Assembly: GCA_964512995.1 (NCBI GenBank)
Contig: CAZELM010000007.1
Location: 1-64,000 of the forward strand
Source: CAZELM01 sp964512995
GTDB lineage: Bacteria; CSSED10-310
Length of the DNA stretch: 64,000 nt
Direction of reading: 5' to 3'
Below are positions 24,701-32,472 of this stretch, piece after piece. A model generated the notes under the pieces. That model was given only the letters and a program-made list of their open reading frames with translations. It had not been told where the DNA came from and did not search any database. A program made the position numbers and the translations under genes. Each line of letters opens with the position of its first letter. Positions within the stretch are counted from its first letter, which is position 1.

Positions 24701-27554
24701 AATTATAAGGATTAATGGCAGTGATGGCTGTGTCTTCCAGGGTTGCCCATAATGGGATAAATTCAGGTATCTGCGTTTCAGATATATTTTGCCAAGCCAT
24801 CAATGTGCCATTGGATCCCCCTGCAAAGATGCGTACAACTCCCTGATTCGAAGATGTTGAAATAGACCACACCGGAGCGCTCATTTTGGCAACGGAAATG
24901 ACATCAAGATTGATTGGGTTAGAATTTGCGGTATCGTCTTTGAAATCAACCCTCCATATCTGCCCGTCGCTGCATCCAAGATAAATCCTCATCTGATTGC
25001 CTTCATTGTTTGACGATATGCACAAAACAGGATTTCTGATCGTTTCATTGGACTGGGGATAAGAAGCAGGAAAAGAACAATTTTCGTGAATTTTATCATT
25101 TGATCCAACGAGTTTTGGTTGCACCGGTTGGATAAAAAGGTCATCGTTGTTTGAGTAACGGAGGAGCATCACTCTCGATTCACCCATATACCCGCGAAGT
25201 CCAATAAGTAAAATTGCATGATCGTTGGCAGCCTTTCCAATGATACAAGAAGAATAAGCACTCTCTCCGGATTGTTCTTGGTTATTTTGATAAGGAAGCT
25301 TGATCGGTATTTTTTTGTAATTCATGCGTTCAAGTTCTATCGGCTCAATCTTGTCTTCCGGATCGTTTTTTTGGGAATTTAAATTAACTCTGAAGCGCAA
25401 GCATCGTATTTCATGTTGATTTTGGAGAGCGTCACTCGTTCTTTTTGGGGATGGGCTGAAGATCAGATCGATAATATTGTCCCTGACTTTTACCAATTCA
25501 ATGATGCGGCTTTGCGAAATACCCGATGCCCATTCAATTCTTAAATAATGAGGTTCTTGCCCAGTTTCCTCCGATGGGTTTTTGTTCAGATCTGAGTCGA
25601 ATATGGAAGTCAGGCGAAATTCCGTCGGTTTCCCCGCATTGGGACCATTCTTTCGGAGTAAGAATATTTCAATTTTGGGTTTCGACCATGATATAGCAAC
25701 CAGAAAGCTATCTTTGTGTTTATCAGATGATCCAGGAAACAGATCAGTGAGTGCAAGAACAGAACTGGCCCTTGCTGCACTTTCTGATCCTATATCTCGA
25801 AAATGTGGTTCTGCCTGAGCATTGTTCCTGGGGATGCTCTCTTTGTCGTATGCGTAGAAACTTCCTGCCTGATTTTCAGGAAACACAGCGCTTTTATCAT
25901 ATCGGCGCGAAAGAAGCAGAGATTGATAAACAGCTTTATCCAGATCGATTTTTGTGGGTGAACATTGTTCATCGGAATTGTTATTTTTTGTATTCTTTGT
26001 TAAAATCGAGAGTGGCAGTTCTGCGCTGATACGATCGCGATAACTTGCGCCGAATAATCCCCATTTGAGTACATCGTTGATTGATTCTCGAATTTGGTCA
26101 TTGCTATTTTCTATTTCTATTCCAGGTACGTTTTCAGGTACGTTCCGCAGTAAATTTAACCACCGTAAAACCCCCAGATAACACAACTCGCGCCGTTCAA
26201 CCGGAATAAAACGATGGATGGCTCCCAGAAATGTCTGAGTCCACAAAGCAATCGCGAAATTAGGATTTTCATTTTTTATTATATTTATTGCAAGGTTAGC
26301 ACTTGGATTGCTGATTGTCTGAACAAATAATTCCGGTTGTCGATCAGCTACAACCTCGATCAAATTCGTAAATAATTGAGTTTTGGGATACGGTATTCCT
26401 TCAAAAAGAAAATCTTTTTTCAAAAATTCCTTCATCTTCTTCTCAAATATTTCTATGTTGTGAAACGCTAACATTTGATGTAAAAATTTTTTTTCTTCTT
26501 TTTCTTTATCAACCGTCTCAATATTATCTTGTAAGATTTCGTATGTCGTGAAATGGACTTCATTGTTTCTGCATGCTTGAATGACGATATTTTTTTCCCC
26601 GATGTTAAATGCCATCGCTTTGATTGCTTTATTACCTTGCTGAAGCAAACCGGTTCTGCGCCAACTTTCTGTATTATCTATGCCATCCTCCCTATTATAG
26701 GAAAATAAATGAATATCCCCAGCGGAATCAGATATCCAAAGATAGGTGGTGTTATTTGCTTTAAAACATGTCATTGCAACACAAGTTCGCACTAGACCCG
26801 GGAGATTAACCTTTTCGAAATCTGGATCATTTCCTTTTCCGTTATTGTCCTTCTTTAAACAAATAACTCCAATGTCAGTGGATAACATAATACGGTTGAT
26901 TGAATTCTCTTCAAAACTTGCATAGTCCGAGATGAAAGTCGGTTCATCGGATAACAATTTCCATTTTTTCTGTTCAGGTATGCTGGTAACGTCCTTTAAC
27001 CAATGAAGTTCTCCGGATTTTGAAATCAATAGTAATTTATCAAATTCTATCACACATCTTAAATCTGGAACATTTCCTATCTTATTTATAATATTTAGCG
27101 TTTGCTTGTCGTAAAGGCCGATTAGTAATTTGCCTTTTTGAGTGGAAATAAGAATTTTTCCGTCTTTTTTTTTATACATTAAAGTTATAGGATCATGCCC
27201 TTGTTCTTGCTCAGTATAAACGACGCGCCGATTAAAGTTATTTCTATTATTCTCTGTTCCAATGAATGTAAGAGATTCAATGATTCCATCTTCTCTGCCC
27301 AATAAAACAGTGGATTTATCAATTGATAAAATTGAACGAACGGCTGATATGCTTCCTGGTCGAGTGCTATCTGCATGTGGATAATAAACCCAATATTTTC
27401 GAGTTACTGATTGAACATCAAATGCCGTCACTGATCCATCTTTGCATCCAATGAATACAAGATTATTGAATTTACTTAACGATCTAACGCCATACCCCGT
27501 TGTTTGCATCTCATCATTATAATGGAAGCCTGCTCCCATTTCAGTTTTTGTCAT
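21747..27554 (-). CDS. Giant double beta-propeller / helical-repeat protein with C-terminal GHKL ATPase-like domain
   Basis: 1935 residues, no signal peptide. Residues about 20-340 are propeller repeats (NLVFIGCKDGSVTAFDV, GKILISTQKGKLLIG); about 350-570 helical; about 590-1045 a second propeller (IYLGCSDGQIWRVDF, RIFAGGSNGTLMAW); about 1060-1750 long helical repeats. The last about 130 residues look like a GHKL histidine-kinase ATPase: an N-box-like VIRELNMNWKIHGF (about 1812-1825) keeping E, N and H at ExxxNxxxH spacing, and a G2-box-like GTGLYLARLAA (about 1885). The G1 box reads TFQGIES where DxG is expected, so ATP binding may be altered. The ATG at 27554 has GGAGG 5 bases upstream. No P-loop was found, so it is not a classical STAND protein. 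It shares an operon with the SIR2 gene. Predicted to be the sensor of a two-gene system. Confidence 0.7.
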   Translation of the reverse strand: MTKTEMGAGFHYNDEMQTTGYGVRSLSKFNNLVFIGCKDGSVTAFDVQSVTRKYWVYYPHADSTRPGSISAVRSILSIDKSTVLLGREDGIIESLTFIGTENNRNNFNRRVVYTEQEQGHDPITLMYKKKDGKILISTQKGKLLIGLYDKQTLNIINKIGNVPDLRCVIEFDKLLLISKSGELHWLKDVTSIPEQKKWKLLSDEPTFISDYASFEENSINRIMLSTDIGVICLKKDNNGKGNDPDFEKVNLPGLVRTCVAMTCFKANNTTYLWISDSAGDIHLFSYNREDGIDNTESWRRTGLLQQGNKAIKAMAFNIGEKNIVIQACRNNEVHFTTYEILQDNIETVDKEKEEKKFLHQMLAFHNIEIFEKKMKEFLKKDFLFEGIPYPKTQLFTNLIEVVADRQPELFVQTISNPSANLAINIIKNENPNFAIALWTQTFLGAIHRFIPVERRELCYLGVLRWLNLLRNVPENVPGIEIENSNDQIRESINDVLKWGLFGASYRDRISAELPLSILTKNTKNNNSDEQCSPTKIDLDKAVYQSLLLSRRYDKSAVFPENQAGSFYAYDKESIPRNNAQAEPHFRDIGSESAARASSVLALTDLFPGSSDKHKDSFLVAISWSKPKIEIFLLRKNGPNAGKPTEFRLTSIFDSDLNKNPSEETGQEPHYLRIEWASGISQSRIIELVKVRDNIIDLIFSPSPKRTSDALQNQHEIRCLRFRVNLNSQKNDPEDKIEPIELERMNYKKIPIKLPYQNNQEQSGESAYSSCIIGKAANDHAILLIGLRGYMGESRVMLLRYSNNDDLFIQPVQPKLVGSNDKIHENCSFPASYPQSNETIRNPVLCISSNNEGNQMRIYLGCSDGQIWRVDFKDDTANSNPINLDVISVAKMSAPVWSISTSSNQGVVRIFAGGSNGTLMAWQNISETQIPEFIPLWATLEDTAITAINPYNFSDNSEPGERSNGVMALTANGKMLLIHNPPRMPNLQELSDNGGGKRNDLKLKIPGVRIDRIDLPMTALEGCIIPHFDGQGKSSLTPHISQVLIAGDKGNVNVIRIFYPVSKAYRSEERKQLISRLLKIENEINKSRLPEALACASPHIHLLEIEKISPDNTVNVPWFLHELNLFRVEWSELKKQNWKLAELLANNKIDCLIQWLSRSLQRSRRLNDSMMFKAIIKHCLDLMNHELLDIARIIVTKKEENSTTESGEISQNAADTASFRCVTGYAEIYTEIIDAIDKECRAWAGSPDSLEDRIRTFMLKWLVDGESYTESIYAIRLKSKTTQKNCPDECVHKDKCMPISAGFLKILGRRAKVVRSHLELGRPRMVLEALRSVNLSLQFAAKYLGEKRNSEHGIEEKFTVPWINLQPIFAAVGEYLGRQSRAKEGLDDAIAHEICRTYALGICISPHLSFIIAYRLLEAQGRNNLSQRVKKQLNILEKQGIKIPEQFEIFSAIVSPVDPDQIQHIEINTVVDVINILTDDSNEKDKKVKIYGKALVAWKRWIGLIPITDTSESKNISEGHEESKRPGKDSLDNMKNLDKERGNQLLLENLIPYYSIASELLHLARNMRKEPGKIDFNPLVHDAPKCLSADNHIMRHSKRFWSKILEEFRVIYLKAYGNIKLTTNGKDIHPMHLLFSEKLEKWSYESLVFLEDLEVNYQIYEPSLSLYRKALEYVNNAAKEFKNSAVVQKYLVDRVLSHGLLERLNEHAFEFKEISHSLNPYEIADGQVKLQGASRFSEYVSRRAEHLENIPATLRVLQGLMSTSTENNSSLQVHSLIEEMHKLMGDWFTYENSCGSSIENLSLSNNRTSFFITLVIRELNMNWKIHGFYNNKTCRQKVTLKIDEEGFHYTFQGIESYDINRLVKFEQQDRHQDIHRISHGTGLYLARLAAAMIDWCLKIVPCNSESAENARVEVALTQERRALYEWSGKSSCCGDR

Positions 27555-27596
27555 ATACACCTCCGTATTGAGTTAATGATGAATAAAACTCATTTT

Positions 27597-27625
27597 ATTT
27601 TACAATATCAACAGTAATTGATCAA
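27597..27625 (-). promoter_or_regulatory. Sigma70-type promoter of the propeller-GHKL/SIR2 operon
   Basis: Reading the minus strand: TTGATC, a 17-base spacer, then TAAAAT, ending 42 bases before the ATG at 27554. The surrounding 60 bases are strongly AT-rich. Position and spacing fit a housekeeping promoter for the two-gene operon. Confidence 0.55.
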
Positions 27626-27956
27626 TATGGATACCATTTTTAAATCGAGGTAAGGCTATAAACTCAAGTTGCAACGTATTGGTCCATTTTCGTGAACTAG
27701 CGTTGGAAAGTTTTGGTGATTTTCATATATGCTAGCTGGATACTGCATACCAACTTCCCTGCAGGGATTCAACTTCCTCAGCGGTATCCATGGTCTATAT
27801 CACGCTGATTTATAAGGAATCGGGCCTCAAATCGCTCAAATCGGATCGTCCCGAGCCGCAACGTTGTTTGGCATTTTCTCAAAACCGGACTCCTCGATGA
27901 ACAGCAAAAACAGATCCATCAGACATCGCTATATGATACAAACTCGGTTGCGAAAG
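27626..27956. other. Spacer between the two island operons
   Basis: About 330 bases between the nuclease gene and the promoter of the propeller/SIR2 operon. I see no credible frame, tRNA or insertion-sequence end. Short open stretches exist on both strands but match nothing I recognise. It may contain the terminator of the upstream operon, though no GC stem with a T run stands out. Confidence 0.45.
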
Positions 27957-28949
27957 TCAGGCTAATCTCCCACTCTCTTGAACAAAAAATTGCCGTAACA
28001 ATGTCGCTAACTGGTGAATTGTGTCCTGTGCGTCCGCCTGGTATTTCAGGTAACCGTTTTCTACATTCAATCCAATGTCCAATGACACCATTGTCATCGT
28101 TTTGTCCCTTACGCGGTAAGACCTGAAGTTATGTACACCCAAATTATGCTCAAGGAATTGTCTTGCCGCATTGTACACCATTTGTCGCTCTTCTGGTGTC
28201 TGGCATCCATTGAATGAAACCTTACAGTTTAATCGGCCATTGTTGTTTATTTCCGCATAGTATGGGGATCTGGTCCAACCGAAATTTAACATCGTATCAG
28301 GTCTATTACCATGTGTGTAACAGGTTGTATTATCTTCAATAAAATCAACATCCAATTCCTCCCATAACGACTCTTTCAGTTGACCGAGGAAACAGATATT
28401 CCATGAACCTGCTCTGAAGGTCCCGATATGATCGCGGATATTTCCCCTTACATCGTCGCGTTGATTCATCTCGTTCTGAAGAGCTTGAGACCAATCATTA
28501 AAAGGACCGATCGCGGGACATTCTGCGGAGATTTGCCGGATAAGATCATTAAACTCAGATAGTCTGATCCATCTAAATCGCTTATCGTACGGTGGATGGT
28601 AATATTCTCCATGACCGAGTGTGATAAAGAAAAAATGTTCCACGGCTGGTGCGGCGTCAGCGATTCTCTGTGTTTGGTGCATGCTCTCGTGGTCATCAAC
28701 TTTCATCTCGATAATCAGAAATGGTAGATTATTCTGTGCATTGAGGATTACCAGATCTGCTCGATTTCTATTTCCCAAAGGATATTCTCTTTTGGGGACT
28801 GGTTTGAACGAATCCGGCAGCTCAATCCCTTTCAAGAATAATTCCAGTGGGCGAGATTCGCCGTCCCGATAGAGATCGCACATATAGGCGATCAATCCAG
28901 TGTGTATCTTTCCAAGGCTGTATCCCATTGATTCAATTAAATTCGCCAT
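27957..28949 (-). CDS. PD-(D/E)XK nuclease superfamily protein
   Basis: 330 residues. A PD-(D/E)XK core is visible in NRADLVIL (Asp at about residue 65) followed about 15 residues later by LPFLIIEMKVDDHES with the ExK pair at about 79-81. Basic and aromatic residues surround it. The C-terminal half (about 180-330) is a mixed alpha/beta region with HNLGVHNFRSYRVRDKT, unknown to me. Last gene of the six-gene defence-like operon, 51 bases after the DUF499 ATPase stop. Likely role: DNA end or restriction nuclease of the system (inference). Confidence 0.7.
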   Translation of the reverse strand: MANLIESMGYSLGKIHTGLIAYMCDLYRDGESRPLELFLKGIELPDSFKPVPKREYPLGNRNRADLVILNAQNNLPFLIIEMKVDDHESMHQTQRIADAAPAVEHFFFITLGHGEYYHPPYDKRFRWIRLSEFNDLIRQISAECPAIGPFNDWSQALQNEMNQRDDVRGNIRDHIGTFRAGSWNICFLGQLKESLWEELDVDFIEDNTTCYTHGNRPDTMLNFGWTRSPYYAEINNNGRLNCKVSFNGCQTPEERQMVYNAARQFLEHNLGVHNFRSYRVRDKTMTMVSLDIGLNVENGYLKYQADAQDTIHQLATLLRQFFVQESGRLA

Positions 28950-29000
28950 ACGATTTTCTCCATTTGTCGGTTTTTTATGTTTTCTTCATGGGAACCGTAA

Positions 29001-31787
29001 TCATGTCATCTTGATATCCCGTCTCAACCCCAATTCCCCCAACGCCACTTTCGCGTCATCGATCTTCTGAGATGAGATCCCGGAATCACTCGATATCTCC
29101 ACAGTCAGGCTGACTGTCATCTTATGCCCGGAAACAAACCGGCTTAACACTTTGGTGTAAAATTGCATCCACTTCTGAGGCGGCAACTCGCCCGTCCATG
29201 CTATTTTTTGAACCTGAAGTTTCGGCTCCTCTGTTTTAACCACAGGCGGGTCCGGTACCGTCAGTCCGGATTCCGGCAGAACGGCATTCTCCTCGGTTAT
29301 CGCCAATGATATCGCTGAGGGTTCTGTCGCCGCTCCCCGAGATGCTGCAACCGCCTCCGCCACGTCTTTTCGGATCAGATACACATCACCTGAAATGTCA
29401 ATGTCCGCTGCTGTCACATTCTCCTTATAAATAAAGGTATCATAAGCACTCCCGTCCTTTGTGACACAGGCCATCAATCCCAGACTGACTCCCCGTGCGA
29501 TAGTGCCTTTGATCGATTCCGGATTCATCAATCTGGGAAACAATGGCGAAGCATAAAACGCATCCCGTACCGATCGGGTGTTCCATTCCGTGAATGCCGG
29601 AGGCCAGTTCCGAGTCAGATAATTGGGATGAATATCGGATTCCAGGTCGCCGCTCTGTTTGAGCCGATTAAGTATCATTCCAATGAATGTGTCCGCTGCA
29701 CTGGAATTGGGAGATCCCAGGTCGATCATTGCAAACTCATTGTTTTTGTTGAGCAGTATTATATTTTTATACGATCGCCAGATCGATTCTTTTAAATCCC
29801 TTTCCGCTTTTCGACGATTCTCCGGTATCAATCTCTTCTGGGTTTCATCAACTCCCAGACCGGTTGCTTCATCCTCGATGGTATCCCATGCCAGAAGGGT
29901 TCGGGCGTCTTCTGTCATTTTTCTGGACGATTCCGGTACAATCCAGATCAAAGCGCTTTTATAGGTTCTGCCCGATGATCCATACTCTCGGGTCATCATC
30001 TCGATCCATTTCAGAATGTTCTGATTGTTCTGAATCGACTTTTCCGGTGGCAGTATAATCAGCGTCAGCGCTGCCCTGTCTTGTATCTGGTTGCTCCTTT
30101 CAGGAAAAAAGACCTTGTCGATTGCAGGACCTGAACTGATTATATTCTCGATCTCTGATTTCACACATTCATCGATCTGTTCCTTCTGAATACTCGCCCG
30201 TCGATCAGCCAGAATCTTGTTCAGATTTGGAGCGATGCTGAACCGGTATTTGTTTTTATCGACGATCAGGAAATAGCACGATGTTGAAAGCGCTTCCAAT
30301 ACAGTATCGATATTTCCAATATCCAGATTGGGGTTTCCCACTGCCAACCGTATTTCAGGAATCGTTGCTTCGTTCCGGATCACTCCCCCGTTGGATTCGA
30401 ATAAAATGGCGGTCGCTGCCTTTTTGTGAAGCCTTGATTTCTTTATGGAGTCGATCGATTCCTTATCGAGACGGACTGCGAACGATTCGGCTTTCCCACT
30501 GATATCCGTTGTAACAGCACTTTCGAGTTTATCCTGTCCCAGTTGTTCAAACATCGCCGCTCGGAACATCGGATCATCGAGTGGAGCGCTCCCCAGATCA
30601 ACTAACGGATCCCGATGCCCTCCTTCATATCCCTGTCGATACGAAATGGACACCCATAACGCCAGGAGCTTCAAAATTCCCCTCGTCTGTTGAAACCGCG
30701 GCAATGTCTGCCATTTTCGTTCAAATACCGACAGAACAGACGGGTGGAATGGATAGCTGTTCCGGAAAACATCCTTGGACTGATCAATCGGAAACCAGTT
30801 TGGAATCTGATTCCGATATTGGAGCACCCATTCGGAATACTCGTTACAACACGCGATCGCGTCTCTGGACAGATTGACCTTTCCGGTATGATCATACTGA
30901 GCGGGTTCCCACTCAAACAGCCGTCGCCGGATGATCTCGGAAACCTCGGATTCCGAAGCGAGAATCAGTGGCTTCCCCAACCGGTTCAGCATATGTTTTA
31001 ACCGATCGTAATCAGACTCGTCATCGGAAGTCATTTCGATTATTTCTGATTTGGGCAAGGAGATCACAAGAACGACATTATTCATGCCGCGTACCGTCTC
31101 AGACAGATTATGCAGGAAATCATATAACTGCTCGGATAATCCCGATTTTCGGTTTCTGCTGACATAATTCATAATCTCATCCATCAGAATGAGAGCGGGT
31201 TTATCGTCCGGAATCAGATCCCGGATGACATCGCCTGCCGGAGCGATCCATTGTTGGTCGTGTTCACGGACGTGATGAAATGATGCGTCCCCTCCAAGTT
31301 GATACGCGAGTTCACCCCATGGCGTTTTTCGCAATGGAGTCCCATCGTTGCCCCCTCGACCCTTGATCGAGTCAAACTCGGTTCCGACAAACACAGCGAT
31401 GGATGCATTGGGAACCGTTCTCATTCCGGACTTATCAAGCAAGGTGCGGACGCCATGCCATGCCAGGGATTCGGGTCCATGGTTAGCCAGGTGATATAAC
31501 ATGGTCAGAGCATGCGTTTTCCCTCCGCCAAATTGGGTGGTCATGCTGAACACTGCCGATGTTTCAATGACCGTGCCATTCAATCGGCGGATCACCTCGG
31601 AACCGAGGTTTATGATGTTTTTTGTCATGAATGTCCGGTCAAAAAACCGCTCGGGATTCAGGTAATCCGGGGGAGCCGTGCCGTCTCTGACACGGTCGAG
31701 ATGCACGGCAAATTCCGCTGCATCGAGTGGTTTTCCGTCACGGAGATCCTCTCTGGGTGTAACAACATTGTACCATGGTTTGATCAT
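29001..31787 (-). CDS. DUF499-type P-loop ATPase
   Basis: 928 residues. N-terminal VVTPREDLRDG and FFDRTFMTKNI are typical openings of the DUF499 group. Walker A is TTQFGGGKTHALTM (about residue 86) and Walker B is ALILMDEIMNYV (about 203), with a long helical ATPase lid following. The C-terminal about 90 residues form a separate small alpha/beta domain. DUF499 ATPases travel with DUF1156 methylases and SNF2 helicases in defence islands (family knowledge) and are reminiscent of the BrxC/PglY ATPases. The start overlaps the HEPN toxin stop by 4 bases, which ties it to the same transcript. Confidence 0.82.
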   Translation of the reverse strand: MIKPWYNVVTPREDLRDGKPLDAAEFAVHLDRVRDGTAPPDYLNPERFFDRTFMTKNIINLGSEVIRRLNGTVIETSAVFSMTTQFGGGKTHALTMLYHLANHGPESLAWHGVRTLLDKSGMRTVPNASIAVFVGTEFDSIKGRGGNDGTPLRKTPWGELAYQLGGDASFHHVREHDQQWIAPAGDVIRDLIPDDKPALILMDEIMNYVSRNRKSGLSEQLYDFLHNLSETVRGMNNVVLVISLPKSEIIEMTSDDESDYDRLKHMLNRLGKPLILASESEVSEIIRRRLFEWEPAQYDHTGKVNLSRDAIACCNEYSEWVLQYRNQIPNWFPIDQSKDVFRNSYPFHPSVLSVFERKWQTLPRFQQTRGILKLLALWVSISYRQGYEGGHRDPLVDLGSAPLDDPMFRAAMFEQLGQDKLESAVTTDISGKAESFAVRLDKESIDSIKKSRLHKKAATAILFESNGGVIRNEATIPEIRLAVGNPNLDIGNIDTVLEALSTSCYFLIVDKNKYRFSIAPNLNKILADRRASIQKEQIDECVKSEIENIISSGPAIDKVFFPERSNQIQDRAALTLIILPPEKSIQNNQNILKWIEMMTREYGSSGRTYKSALIWIVPESSRKMTEDARTLLAWDTIEDEATGLGVDETQKRLIPENRRKAERDLKESIWRSYKNIILLNKNNEFAMIDLGSPNSSAADTFIGMILNRLKQSGDLESDIHPNYLTRNWPPAFTEWNTRSVRDAFYASPLFPRLMNPESIKGTIARGVSLGLMACVTKDGSAYDTFIYKENVTAADIDISGDVYLIRKDVAEAVAASRGAATEPSAISLAITEENAVLPESGLTVPDPPVVKTEEPKLQVQKIAWTGELPPQKWMQFYTKVLSRFVSGHKMTVSLTVEISSDSGISSQKIDDAKVALGELGLRRDIKMT

Positions 31788-32128
31788 GTTTCACCTTCTA
31801 TCTGTAATATTTTCTCAATGGAGACTTTCAGCAGCGGTAAATCCCGGTCCACAACATCCCAGACGATCTCCCAGTCAACACCGAAGTAACCATGAATGAG
31901 CTGATTTCGCATGGCGGTGATCTGCCGCCAGGGAATATCCGGATAGCGTTTCCGGAATGAATCTGACACATGAGCAATCGCTTCCCCAATGATCTCGATA
32001 TGTTTCAAACACCAGATTCGGATGAGTTCGTTTGCATCAAAATCATCTCTGCCAGTCTGGGTATACTTTTCAATCATCCGGATGGCATCCAGAACATCCT
32101 GGATTCGCTGGATATCCCGCCGCATCAT
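31784..32128 (-). CDS. HEPN-domain toxin (DUF86/HepT type)
   Basis: 114 residues, all helical. The RNase motif RNQLIHGY gives Rx4HxY with R74, H79 and Y81 all intact, the arrangement of HepT-like RNase toxins whose Tyr is AMP-modified by the partner MNT antitoxin. The preceding MNT gene overlaps its start by 4 bases, and its own stop overlaps the DUF499 ATPase start by 4 bases. It is therefore translationally embedded in the defence operon rather than a separate locus. An RNase activity restrained until infection is the natural prediction. Confidence 0.88.
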   Translation of the reverse strand: MMRRDIQRIQDVLDAIRMIEKYTQTGRDDFDANELIRIWCLKHIEIIGEAIAHVSDSFRKRYPDIPWRQITAMRNQLIHGYFGVDWEIVWDVVDRDLPLLKVSIEKILQIEGET

Positions 32129-32421
32129 AGAGCGATCGATTCCTTACGGATTTCATCCTGATATCGGGGATTCAGTCCACCTTCACTGAACACGTCCACG
32201 GAACATCCCAGGAGATCCTCCAGATCCGCTTTCAATCCTCCCAGATCGAACAGGCTCCGGCCTTTGTCAAAACGGGCGATGATATCGATATCGCTGGATG
32301 ATGTTTGAGTGCCTCTCGCGACGGAACCGAAAATTCTCAGATCATGAGCACCCCATCTCCGAGCGATTACATGGATCTCTTTCTTGAGATTTAATACGGA
32401 TTGCAGCGTAATGGATGCCAT
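32125..32421 (-). CDS. MNT-domain nucleotidyltransferase antitoxin
   Basis: 98 residues, a minimal nucleotidyltransferase: RIFGSVARGTQTSSSDIDI holds G32-S33 and the metal pair D44/D46 at the family spacing. MNT proteins of this type AMP-modify the HEPN toxin tyrosine to silence it. The product is complete, not truncated. It lies 52 bases after the methylase stop and overlaps the HEPN start by 4 bases (antitoxin first), the usual order for MntA-HepT pairs. Confidence 0.88.
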   Translation of the reverse strand: MASITLQSVLNLKKEIHVIARRWGAHDLRIFGSVARGTQTSSSDIDIIARFDKGRSLFDLGGLKADLEDLLGCSVDVFSEGGLNPRYQDEIRKESIAL

Positions 32422-32472
32422 ATCATGTACCTCATTTTTCGTCTGTGCTTCCTTTGGGTGTCACAGAGCCAT

